The notes under the pieces were generated by a model. The model searched no databases. It was not told the origin of the DNA and worked only from the letters and a program-made list of their open reading frames with translations. A stretch of 64,000 bases of DNA. It comes from Ceratobasidium sp. AG-K (taxonomy: Eukaryota > Basidiomycota > Agaricomycetes > Cantharellales > Ceratobasidiaceae). The stretch spans positions 4,810,571 through 4,874,570 of the forward strand of contig JAWNGF010000003.1 in NCBI GenBank assembly GCA_037039685.1, in the 5' to 3' direction. Positions 33,489 to 44,032 of this stretch are shown one piece after another; positions within the stretch are counted from its first letter, which is position 1; each line of letters opens with the position of its first letter. Made by a program: the position numbers and the translations under genes.

Positions 33489-35520
33489 ATGTGGCTTCGG
33501 AAAGTTCTCCCTCTAATCTATGTTTCCTACCTCCCGTTGGTTTTGGGGGTTCGCGCTGCGGTCCCGGCTGACGGGAACCCTCCCCTTGCGGAACACGGTC
33601 TCAAAGCGGTTCCCGATTCTTTCAATAAAATAGGCTAGTAGCTCTATCTAATGGCACTACGCTACTAACAATTCGCTTTCAGCTGGCCCCGGGCTTGATG
33701 CCCTCAAGTCGACTGCGAAGGAAGCTACCCCTGTAGTAAAGGACCATTCCTGTAAGTTTCTGAGCGAACAAACACGAGTCAAATGCTAAAACAACGCGCC
33801 CTTAATACTTCAAGTACTGGGAGAGGCTCACAAACTGGTCGATTCCACCGAACCCAGAATAGCAGATGGATTTGGTGAGCTTCCGCTTCCAATATTTTGC
33901 CACTCCAGACATTTGATTCTGAGGGAAATCAAAGCTCACATCTATGAACACGCTCAAGTTTACAATGAAGGTGCATAGGCGTTACGAATGACTTTGCTGA
34001 CTGCTTACATGGCCTTGAAGAGTACATCTTGAGCTCTTTCGACAACCTCCCCATTATGAAGACTTGCGCTGAGCGGGACTGCAAAAGGCGTCACTTCCTG
34101 GGAGAGATGGTGCGTTGGGTTAAGCAAGCGATTACGGATGTCGGCAAGTGTGATCTCGCGCTTGCCCGTCGGTCTCATGTAACCTAAGAGTTTCTCACAC
34201 AGGGGTGTGGATCAAGGATAATCCAATAGTCTTTGCTGCGCTCTTGATTGGAGTTTCAGTCCTTATAGCTAGTTTGATTGCTTCTGGCGCCACAGCGCTA
34301 GAGGCTGTTGGGTTTGGAGTCAAAGGATCCATAAAAAGTGAGCATAAGCCATACACTAATCAAGGTACTGCCCTAAACAGATTCATAGATTCACTCGCCG
34401 CCGTGTTTCAAAGCAAAATCGGGGCTATCAAGGCCGGATCAATATTTGCACGACTTCAATCGGCTGCAATGCGTGGCGTTGAACTGCGAGAAATCCACAG
34501 GATGGCGGCTATTGGATTTCTCGCCGCCGGCCTCAGACTAGCCGACTCGGGGATGCAAACACTCGGACAATCTCCCGACGTTAAACGTCCAGAATGGAAA
34601 GTCTGGCAAGCAGCATCGAGTACAAACTTTATGTCAGGTGAAGCAGATGAAACGGTGAAGTTGCACTTGTTTCTAGGACGTATCATGCTCTCATGTCGTT
34701 GTGGTAGGCCAACTTGTGGGGAGGCCTCGCGCGTCAGGGATGTGTCACATATGGTAATCGTAAGTATAAAACTACGGGAGCGTAGAATTACTCGTTTTGA
34801 TACTTCCATGCAGGCCAGTATCAAGCTCCGATTCGCTATGTCCCCGAAGGGAAGGACCCCTTGAGTGCCTGTACAAGCACCCCAGCGACAATTGATGGGG
34901 TTGTTTTCAAGACCCCTCTTGAGTGTTCGGATAAGGTGCGTAATCATATTTACTTGGTTTGTGTATTTTCTTACTGCTTCTCCAGGGCCCGAATAAAGGT
35001 GTAATTGGAAAGTGGTACGTACCCACCAACGGAAGAGGTTGTATGCCCTGGTGGGGCAAGTTCGAAGACGAGGTGAGCATCGCTATTATCGTTTTCCTGT
35101 TAGCGCACAAATCGAACCGTCTACCCAAGGGATGCATCTTATACGGTAGGTTCTTAACAGTTATTTGTCGATAGTACCAACGATTGGAATATCCTCATAG
35201 GTCAAAGGGTGTGTAGAGTGCTTGGTATTGTAGATTATTGTTCATCACAACTATGTTCGCTCAGCGCAAGTTCTCTCGGTTGTTCGGTCTCGGCCTGGGA
35301 GACAACTGGACTAGTATGCGCAAGTCCATGCCCGCAGTCGTTGACGGCAAGAGCTTCGATAGCCCCAGCTATTGCGAAGACAAAGTACGTATTTAACTCT
35401 ATTATCAGTATACGCGGGGATCGAAGTCTTATACGAGACCGTTTTCAGGGTGTCCTGGGTATTTACGGGGTTTTCGATGTTGCCGACGAGACATGCGAAT
35501 GTTCTTGCGTCCACTCGTAA
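33489..35520 (+). CDS. IFI6/27-like domain protein with Cys-rich STPA repeats, gene 2
   Basis: Start 33489: MWLRKVLPLIYVSYLPLVLG signal peptide. Linker exons GLDALKSTAKEATPVVKDHS, VLGEAHKLVDSTEPRIADGF, AHIYEHAQVYNEG; then TCAERDCKRRHFLGEMVRW, a membrane segment (FAALLIGVSVLIASLIASG) and IFI6/27 core AVGFGVKGSIKN|SLAAVFQSKIGA with AGSIFARLQSAAM. Tail unit 1: ACTSTPATIDGVVFKTPLEC, then GVIGKWYVPTNGRGCM. Tail unit 2 is altered: the paralogues' VCESTPAVIDG reads MRKSMPAVVDG because a 2-base loss and a 2-base gain flank the Cys codon, so that Cys is gone though frame is restored. Ends DETCECSCVHS at 35520. The first intron needs a GC donor (G|GCTAGT). Probably expressed; secreted or membrane-anchored. 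Confidence 0.7.
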
Positions 35521-35674
35521 AGTGTGGCTCCGAGTGTGTACGTCTGCGTCGTGGAGAAGGCTCCCAGGATTGTTCCCTTCTAGTTTAATGCACATCAACT
35601 CCCATATACTGCAGGCATCCTCTCAGAATTTGAATCGGCCGTACGCGCAGACACTATTATGGCACGCCACGCAA

Positions 35675-36050
35675 CAAGATTCCAACCACCCGTTATTGCT
35701 AGAGAGGAATTTAATGCACCCGGGCCCAACTGCTGTAAGGACACAGTAGCTGATTTTCCAAATAGTTTGTTAGGAGGACCGGTACTAGCTCCGAAGACTG
35801 GAAGACTCTTAAGCTCCTGGAGGCTTGGGAGGATACCAAAATGTAAAAACCCAACATCTCGAGGGTCCTCTAGATCGATAGGAGGTAGGTTATGTATGCA
35901 GAGATATTCGTTGCACTAGGAGCCCTGACGGGGTTTGCTGAGCAACCTAGGTCAGTTGACTCACAGTCGGGCGCTCCTGGGCACCGGGGGCGTTTTGGGT
36001 GTCTTTGACGTTGTCGACAAACAGTGTGAATTCTCTCGTATTAGGGTTAT
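35675..36050 (+). pseudogene. Relic of the last two exons of an IFI6-like family member
   Basis: 35688-35750 resembles the exon encoding PAVIDGKEFDGPTYC of gene 1 but reads PPVIAREEFNAPGPNCC with disrupted splice region; 35985-36045 matches the last exon (GVFDVVDKQCEFS against GVFDIADKQCECS). No upstream exons of the family are present. About 190 unrelated bases lie between. This is a truncated fourth copy nearest to gene 1. Confidence 0.7.
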
Positions 36051-36144
36051 TTCCTGCGAAGTTCTGCATCTGGTACTATACGCCGCATATTTGGGAGACA
36101 TTAAATTCTTGGCTGATGATAATTTGCCACCCGTGCAACTCTCG

Positions 36145-36182
36145 TTCACGTGACAACCATAGCCACGAGGCTTCTTCAACAT
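36145..36182 (+). promoter_or_regulatory. Conserved upstream block, IFI6-like gene 3
   Basis: TTCACGTGACAACCATAGCC followed by ACGAGGCTTCTTC, 124 bp before the ATG at 36271. Contains a perfect CACGTG E-box. Confidence 0.62.
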
Positions 36183-36270
36183 TCAACCATCGTTACCCCT
36201 CCAACTCTCATTGCTATCGCAGAGGTTTTCACTGAACACACGGTATAGTTCAGCATCTAAATATTACACG

Positions 36271-38318
36271 ATGAGGATTAGGAAAATTCTCCCACTGGTT
36301 TGTGTCTGCTACCTCACTTCGGTTCTGGGAGCTCGCGTTGCGATCCCGAACAACGGGAAACCCTCAATCGAGAAACGGGCCCCCGGCGCGGTCTCCGACT
36401 GGCTCACCAAGTTAGGCTAGTGATTCTGTCCAAAATTAGGCGCGCCGCTAATGATACCCTTCCAGCCGGTCCAAAACTAGATACACTCAAATCGTCCGCC
36501 GAAGGGGCTACGACGTCGGTCAAGGGACATTTAGGCATGTTTCGGCACAAGTAAACACGCGCCGACGATTGAACTGACATTCCTCCCGCAAGCCCAAGCG
36601 CTAGGAGAGGCTCATAAACTCCTTGATTCGACGAAGTCTAAGATAGAAGACGGACTTGGTAAGTCCCAACCCCCAATGTTTTGGTGCTACACCAGCTTGA
36701 CTCCGGGGCCCAAATAATATAGCTCACATCCATGAACACGCTGGATTGCACGATGAAGGTGTGTCGAGTGCTATAAATGATTCGGTGGATTGATTAAAAG
36801 ACCTGAAAGGGTACACCCTCAACTCTCCCGATAACCCACCCACGATGGGTTCATGTGCTGAGCGCGATTGCAAAAGGCACTATTTCTTGGAAGAGATGGC
36901 CCGCTGGATCAAGCAAGCGCTCGCAGATGTAGGCAAGTGTGGTCTTACATCCGCCCCTCTACCGTTTGTCCCCCGTAGTCTAATGGTTTTTATAGGGGTA
37001 TTCATCGAACAGAATCCACTAGCTACTGCAGCATTGTTGATTGGAGTTTCAGTACTTATTGTCGGTCTGGTTACTTCTGGCTTTGCCGTTATCCCTACGA
37101 TTATAGAGGCTATTGGGCTCGGAGCTAAAGGCCCCATAAAAAGTAATTATAGATTACAGTTGCTTTACATTTTTTTAAACAGCCTCACAGATTCACTCGC
37201 TGCCGCTTTCCAAAGCAAAGTAGGGGCTGTTAAGGCTGGATCCGTGTTTGCGCTCCTCCAATCGGCAGCGATGCGTGGAGTCAAATTCCGGGAAATCTAT
37301 CGGGTGGCGGTTGCTGGGTTTATTGCCATTGGTCTCAAGCTAGCGAGCTATAATATCGGCACACCAACTCTCGGACAATCTCCCGACCTCGAACCCCAAG
37401 AATGGAGGTATTGGCAAGGGGCATCTCGCGCGAATTTTTCGTCGAAAGAAGTGGACGAAATGGTGCAGTCAGGTTTCGTTTTTAAAAAATAGCATACTCT
37501 CATGGTCTGACGGTAGGCATACTATTGGGGGAGTATGATGCGGCAGGGGTGTGTTGCATATGGCAATCGTAAGTACGGGATCGTAAGGGGTAAGGTCATT
37601 GGCTTTTACACTGCTCTGTAGGCCAATATCAAGCTTCCATTTGGTACGCTCCTAATGGAAAGGACTCCTTGAGTGCGTGCTCAAGCACCCCGGCGACAAT
37701 CAATGGACTCGGGTTTAAGACCCCTCTTGGGTGCTCAGACGAAGTGAGTGATAGTATGCGGCCGAATGCATTGTATCGCTTACCGCTTTCACAGGGCCGT
37801 AAAAAGGGTGTAGTTGGAACGTGGTACGTACCAACCAATGGGAGTGAGTGTATGCCCCGTTGGAGTACGTTCGAGGATGAGGTGAATTATACCATTCTTT
37901 TCTCCGCCTTTGTAAACTAATCGGATTGTCCATTCCAAGGGATGTATTCTTTATGGTAAGCTTGTGTATTTGTTTATCGACCGAACCAACATCTACAAAA
38001 CTTCTGTAGGTGAAAGGGTGCGTAATGTATTAATATTGCTACTTTATTATCGCTTTAATTGCGTTTACTCAGCGGAAATTCGCTCGATTACTTGGCCTCA
38101 GTGGTGGAGATGACTGGACTGGCGTATGCGAGTCCACGCCCGCGGTCATTGACGGCAGGCGTTTCGACAGTCCCAGCTATTGCGAAGACAAAGTGCGCAT
38201 TCGATACTACAAACGGGTTCGAATGCTTACACAAACTCGTTCCCAGGGTGTCCTAGGTATTTTTGGAGTTTTCGATTTTGGCGACGAGGCATGCGAATGT
38301 TCTTGCGTTCGCTTGTAG
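36271..38318 (+). CDS. IFI6/27-like domain protein with Cys-rich STPA repeats, gene 3
   Basis: Best-preserved member. Start 36271: MRIRKILPLVCVCYLTSVLG signal peptide, then possible Lys-Arg processing site (SIEKRAPGA). Linker exons KLDTLKSSAEGATTSVKGHL, LGEAHKLLDSTKSKIEDGLG, AHIHEHAGLHDEG; SCAERDCKRHYFLEEMARW; hydrophobic segment TAALLIGVSVLIVGLVTSGF; IFI6/27 core AIGLGAKGPIKN|SLAAAFQSKVGA, AGSVFALLQSAAM; TLGQSPDLEPQEW. Cys-rich tail unit 1: ACSSTPATINGLGFKTPLGC then GVVGTWYVPTNGSECM; unit 2: VCESTPAVIDGRRFDSPSYC then GVLGIFGVFDFGDEACECSC, ending VRL. Introns match genes 1 and 2, including a GC donor for intron 1. About 450 residues. No family function known to me; secretion signal plus Cys-rich tail make an effector or cell-surface role possible (inference). 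Confidence 0.72.
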
Positions 38319-38609
38319 AATGTTGCCGTGAGTTTGTATACTTGCGTCGCGGAAAAGTGCCCGAGGCCGTGCTCTATATCTATACTTTATCAGTATTCAC
38401 TTCAATTTCCATATACTGCCGCGACCCTTGCCAGATTTGGTCCTGGGTCTAGGCCCGATGACGTGCCGTGCTGCAAGTTTACTGGCACAATAGTCACGTG
38501 CGAAAGCCACTTTTAAACGCTCCTCCCATCGACGGGGGCCTTGAACTGCTTGATTATCTTTTTGGGTGAACGAGTAATCTTCTTGACAAAAACAGTCTTC
38601 TTGGCTATC

Positions 38610-40820
38610 ATGGATAGATCTGCAACTTGGAAAGGCAATCGCTTTTGGAATAATCATGACCGTGAAGGTCACGCTGAAAGGCTACAAGTCTTGACACACA
38701 AAACTATATTTCCACCGGGACCAGGAGCCGAGGTGATTGCAACTGGACGCAGTGGAGACATTATCCCAGTTCCGGACTTGCTCGACAAGGAACTATCCTC
38801 GATCAGGAGTCAAGCACACGGGCTCACTCCATCGGATATCAAGGTTGATTCCTGCCCGCCTCTTAAGCTCGACATCGAAGCTTTACACTCGGTGTCTCGC
38901 GGGAGATCTTCAAGCACTTCCATGTCACCCATTGACATGCGGATTGCGGAACTCGAAGCCTCCATTGTAACGGAGCGCGCGTCGCGCCTCTCGGCCTCCC
39001 AAAGGATCCTATCCAACCTACGTCCTGAACTCGGGTGTCGAATATCCTCTCTAACAAACAAATCTGGTATCTCTAGATTACCTCTCGAGATAACAAGGAA
39101 GGTCGTCGGGTTTATTGAATTTCGGCAGGACATCGCTGCTCTTGCTTGTGTATCGAAATCATGGCGCGAAGAAACCCTCCAGGCCTTATACTCTACCATT
39201 GTTCTTCGGGGGTGGGATCAAATAATGTCTTGCCTAGCCACTGTATCCTCTAGCAGCTCCATCGCCAACCGAGTCACGGATCTTACACTCGGTGAGCTCA
39301 CTTATCCACAACGTTGACTAGGCTAACTGCCCGACCCGTAACTAGATACCGGATCATGGCCCGCAGTCCTGAATCATCAATTTTACTCAATTGTTACGGA
39401 CGCTTTAGATAAGACCAGGAACCTGCGCAGGCTTGTCCTTATCTTGGACTCCGATATCGTCAGTATTGTGATTCATTCCCGATGCAGTTGATCTAGTATC
39501 CGCCTAAACTTGCATCCGACTAGACGCTGGGCTACGATATCTCAATGGTCCTAGAACACTGTCGATTCCGACTCCATCACTTTGTTTATGAAGGGCCTGA
39601 CGCTCTCCAATGTCTAGAGACATTCCTCGACTTTCAGACAATGATTCGCACGCTTCAAGTGAGTTTGACACACCTACTTGTAGCCACTATCGTTTATATG
39701 TTCCTAGGTCCCACATCGGGCGACTCCTGGGCGCTTCTTGCTTAGTTTGCCACCTTATACTACGCAGTTATGGTTACCCTTTCTAGTTCATACCCACGGA
39801 TGTCGATACGGTAACTTGGAAAACCTATCTCATCTCTCCCTCAAAGGTGAAATAGCGCACCTAGCTCTGGAACAGTTCCGACGCTCTCCGATCCACTACT
39901 TGGCACATGATATAGCTCCTTGGATAGCCAGTAGGATGATGCTTCCCGAATGGTTTCCAACTGTCATCCCCGATGTATTTTCAAACCTTCGCATTTTGCG
40001 ACTCATCGGATACTGGGTCACATGCGCCACCGACGACGCTATCGCCTCTCCCCACCAATCTACAGCAACGAACCCACCACCTGAACCATCCCAATGGGCC
40101 GATATCGATGCATTCAACTTGAGCGCCGCCACTCATCCTTTCACCGTTGCAACCCCTGAAAACTCCCCCTTGGGCATTGGCTCATATTTAAATGCTGGCC
40201 AGGGGGAAGTCGACAAGTCCAAAGCACCAACCTTGCGTATCGAACCTTCTTTTCTTGACATGCTACGCCATTTACCTCACCTGCAAGCTTTAGAAGTAGG
40301 TGGATTTGTCGTACGAGATACCGGTCGATTACGCACTCAGACTGGGAATGCCGAGTATTGGCTCTCACAACAACGCACTCAATGGGAGGAAGATTTCATC
40401 AACTGCGTGACTTCGCGCGCTGCCAAAAATCTTGTTGTTATTTCGTTCTTGGCTTGCGACAAATCCCTCTATTTATCCGCCTTTCCAAATGCCCCATCAT
40501 CAGCTGCGGACACCCACCGCTTGTGGTCCGGTTATCTCGACAAGGCGCGATCAAAAGAGGCGCTTGATGCCGAAATCTCGGAGACGACTATATTTAAACT
40601 CATGGCCCAAACGAGCCTGCAGCGATGGAGTGGATCGGCCTGCGAACCTAGCAGCCGCTGTGACTACAACGTCGATTCGGCGTTTGTCCCATCGAAACTC
40701 GCTCGCGAACTTGCCGAGGAGGTCGTTATGAACGAGTGGATCAACAAGGGCGGTATTTCTGGCTGGGAAAAACGCGTCAACGTGAGGCATTTGCGAGACA
40801 TTTGGCCTGTGGGGTATTAG
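38610..40820 (+). CDS. F-box-like domain protein
   Basis: Agaricomycete F-box-type protein, likely a substrate adaptor of SCF ubiquitin ligases, although many fungal members lack proven partners. Start at 38610 (MDRSATWKGN); an N-terminal coil (IAELEASIVTERASRLSASQ) precedes the F-box at about residues 155-200: SRLPLEITRKVVGFIEFRQD followed by LACVSKSWREETLQALYSTI. Introns follow LTL (near 39292), LDSDI and MIRTLQ; the last exon (about 39788-40820) contains WFPTVIPDVFSNLRILRLIG and LDMLRHLPHLQALEVGGF, leucine-rich-repeat-like text. Stop at 40820. Middle exon borders are tentative. Confidence 0.7.
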
Positions 40821-41345
40821 CCTCAGCGACCAAGGCCCTTATTTGAAATTTGGCGGCATATATGTATACATATTTGTGTTCGTCCTCATGTCTAAACACC
40901 CCGAAACTGTTATATTTTCTTGTACAAACTTGATGTAATTTACGAACGCGCCCCGAAAAAGTGACGCGCAAACAAACCCGTGGCCTGATAGGAGCGCGTT
41001 ACCCAGATTAGGGTGTTCCGGGGCGTATAGGGGGCGGGAGGTCGGGCGGCCCCTCTCCTTCTATATACAGTCACGAACTCTACACAAATTGGCCTCGGAT
41101 GAACATAGGGGCATGGCTCCTCACCGACAGATAAAAGGCTGGGGCAGATATCCTCTCTTCTCTCACCCCCCACATCCTCTTTCCGCTTCTCCCTCACCCC
41201 CCACATCCTCAGCCGATCCTTCCCTCGTTTCAAGCACAAGCCTGTTCTAGATACCCTCAAGACAGTGCGTTTTTATCCCCATGCTGCTTGTTATCGCTGT
41301 TTGGCTGACGCGTTTTATTCTTGTAGCAGGAACACGACATCAAAC
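40821..41345. other. Intergenic / cyclin promoter
   Basis: About 525 bases without a gene. The right part is CT-rich and may contain a 5'UTR intron (GTGCGT near 41268 to TGTAG near 41327). Confidence 0.45.
41162..41210 (+). promoter_or_regulatory. CT-rich promoter tract with a duplicated 18-mer
   Basis: CTCACCCCCCACATCCTC occurs at 41162-41179 and again at 41193-41210, within a pyrimidine-rich tract about 140-185 bp before the cyclin ATG. Pyrimidine tracts are common in fungal core promoters. Confidence 0.45.
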
Positions 41346-42903
41346 ATGCCGCCCTCCGCCAGCTACTACCCCGGTCGGGTCCATCCAGCCTCCTTGATCC
41401 CCGCGTCCGAGCACAATCCGGACTTCTTGTCGCTCATGGGCCGGCGAGTCACTGACGAGATGGTGGATCACATCGCCTCCAAGACTCGCACGGCTATTCC
41501 TCTGGCCAGCGACGCGTACAGCACGCGTCGCAAGCCTGTCCCTGCTCACAGCGAATTACCAAGCCCCCCTGTTACTCCAACCAAACCGGGCTTTCAGGCA
41601 AACGCTGGCCACAAAGACATTCCTGAGGATCAAGGTAGGGATTTTCTAAATGTCGTACCCATCGTCCCACGTTAACCTAGTAATATAGGCATTGGGTCGC
41701 TGCCGTCCTTGGAGGCATTCTTGAGGAACATTATTACTTGTTCAAAGGTCCAGGCGCCGACTCTGCTTTGCACGTTAATTTACCTAGACCGAATCGAACC
41801 GAGGCTCCCGCCTCTGGACCCAAGTGCGCCTCATTCTCGTAAGTCGACGTGTAGTTGAATACGGATGAGATATCGACTGGCTATTCAGGAAGCCCGGATG
41901 TTCGTCATAGGGTCCTTTTGGCTACAATCATTTGCGCGGCCAAATACCTGAATGACTCGTCGCCCAAGAATAAGCATTGGGCTGCATATAGTTCCTCCAT
42001 GTTCCACTGCGAAGATGTGAATGCGATGGAGATACAGCTATTAGTGAGAGCCAATACTATGCACTCGCTAGGAAATGCTAAATATCCCCAAAGGACCTCC
42101 TTGGATGGGAGCTTCGTCTGACCGAGGAGGAATGTATTCGTAAGTTGCGCTATTGTTTGATCCCGATCGGCGACTGACGCAACTTCTTCAAGGCGCATTC
42201 TCAGCCTTCTTCAAGAAGCCATCCGAGAGTCACGCCTATCAGCCGCCGAGTCCCCAAGAGGAGTCTGACATCTCGAGCTCAACTCCTGAATCCGGCTCGC
42301 AACCCCTTGTCCCTGCCAATCGACGGGCTAGCCGACCGGCTCGGATCGAGGTATCGACGGGTCCCGCGCATCTGCATTCATCGTACTCGCGCGCTCAAGT
42401 ATCTGATGTCCCCCTTTCACCCCCTCCGAGTGCAGTGAATACCACCTTCAACCAACATCAATATCCTCCAGCGAAGGACAATACCGCTGTCGCGGATATT
42501 GGTAGGCCAGGACCGGTCAAGCCGTTGCTACTTCCCCGCCGGTAAGCTTTGACAAGCTGGTGTCCCTGTCCGGTCAACTCATCAAGTTTGTAGGAATGGT
42601 TCCCACTCGCACAAGACCGAAACTCAAGAGCGGACTTCACAAGGAGCACGCTCGCTTATTCCAACCTGGGGCTCGTCTGCTCAGCTGACCCGCTTGACTC
42701 AGCGGCCATCCGAAGCCGGCGCGGACAAGTGCTCCGTCGACTCCTCCACATCCTGGCCATCGCTCTCTCGCGCCAATGGGATCCTGGAGCGCGTTTGGGG
42801 AAGCAACGCTCAGAACGGGCGCAATAGCGTAAGATCTTCGCGTAGTGTAGGCGGAATCTTCCGGGTTGCATCCGAAGGTGAAGGACCAGCCGCGCGAGCT
42901 TGA
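41346..42903 (+). CDS. Pcl/Pho80-type cyclin
   Basis: Cyclin of the group that partners Pho85-like CDKs or acts at G1. ATG at 41346 (MPPSASYYPGRVHPASLIPA). Exons 2-4 give the cyclin box: SLEAFLRNIITCSKVQAPTL followed by LCTLIYLDRIEPRLPPLDPS, DVRHRVLLATIICAAKYLND, NKHWAAYSSSMF, NAMEIQLL|DLLGWELRLTEEECI. The rest is Ser/Pro-rich, low complexity (YQPPSPQEESDISSSTPESG; VPLSPPPSAV), with possible CDK sites, ending EGEGPAARA at 42903. All joins are GT-AG and in frame. Length about 430 residues, longer than yeast Pcl proteins because of the tail. Confidence 0.85.
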
Positions 42904-44032
42904 TTGCGATTTCCCGCTCTAGACTTGTGCTTAAACGACTCCTCTGTATCAAAGTATCGGCCAAGGTTTCCCGATTTTCCTGTTTTCTTTCTGTTATTGA
43001 CTATTGCTTTTCCTCGATGGTCATGCACGCCTAAAGGGCAACGCATTTTTGCTTTCACCACTGTCACTCTTTCTTCTCTTGTTCCACTTGGAACACTCTT
43101 CACGCTCCTTTAGCCTTTTCCCGCCCCTTTTCTATTCTCGATGGACAATCCAACCCTTTCCGTAATGCCATCCTCTACTGGTTCGATCGTTGTATGCAAT
43201 TGAACCCCCTTTTGTACCTTGCTGTTTGTATTTGTTTGTAGAACTATGTGTCTCGTTTTGAACTCTGATACGATTCTACTGGGAGTTTTGATTAAAATTC
43301 CTCGAAACGCCATGGATGGATGGTCTCTGGCTGGTTGTGGCCCCAAGCATCAACCCTGCATGATAAAACGCTGCGGGTTTCCCGGGGTTGCAATGTAATG
43401 TGATTTTATGTGAGCTTAGCTCGTGATGCTACTCATCAGCGTGTATACGAACCTAGCAGATCGTTGGATTTCCCGAACCTCTATCAAAAAATATAGCAAA
43501 AGTTTGATCCAATTTGCCAGTGGCCAAACCGCACCGACTAGATTCGGTGATGGATAGTTCGGTGACGTGACGCGATTGGGTGGGATTCTCCCCGAGAGGT
43601 ACGCTTCTAAAGGTATTTTCAAACCGCAAGACTGCTAGACTCATTTGCAGAGTTCGAAAAAAGCAACGGTAGTGCGGCGGAACCCGATGGGAGAGATTCG
43701 AGGTCGGAGACGTTTGAAATTATGGGTCTCCCGAGATCTGGTGCCTCGTGATCGCGAGGGAAACCACGCTCGTGGAGCTCCAGCACTCCATTTTGGCCTT
43801 TTCCGCCTTGAGGAAGGCCCAGTTTTTCGAATACACCCTTGCGGCCGTTATGCTCCCATTTGCTGCGCTTCTCCCCAAGGGATTTTTGCGTGTGCAAACT
43901 GACCTGTGACTGACTATAAAAGCTCTTGGTTCGAGGCATCGAGGCTGGTTCTTTAACCTACTCGGTTTTCTTTCCAGCCTCCATTCCACTTCCCAACGAC
44001 TTGCTACTCTCTTTCTCACGAACTACTTCATT
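42904..44032. other. Intergenic region, promoter of alcohol oxidase
   Basis: About 1.1 kb without a supportable gene. Short frames on both strands (for example 43619-43939 minus) have no recognisable features. The right end carries the TATA box of the next gene. Confidence 0.5.
43915..43922 (+). promoter_or_regulatory. TATA box of the alcohol oxidase gene
   Basis: TATAAAAG 111 bp before the ATG at 44033. Confidence 0.55.

Noticed and set aside
35770..35930. Text reading SSEDWKTLKLLEAWEDTKM inside the IFI6-like relic
   Set aside because: Looks protein-like but is too short, and no neighbouring exon supports it.
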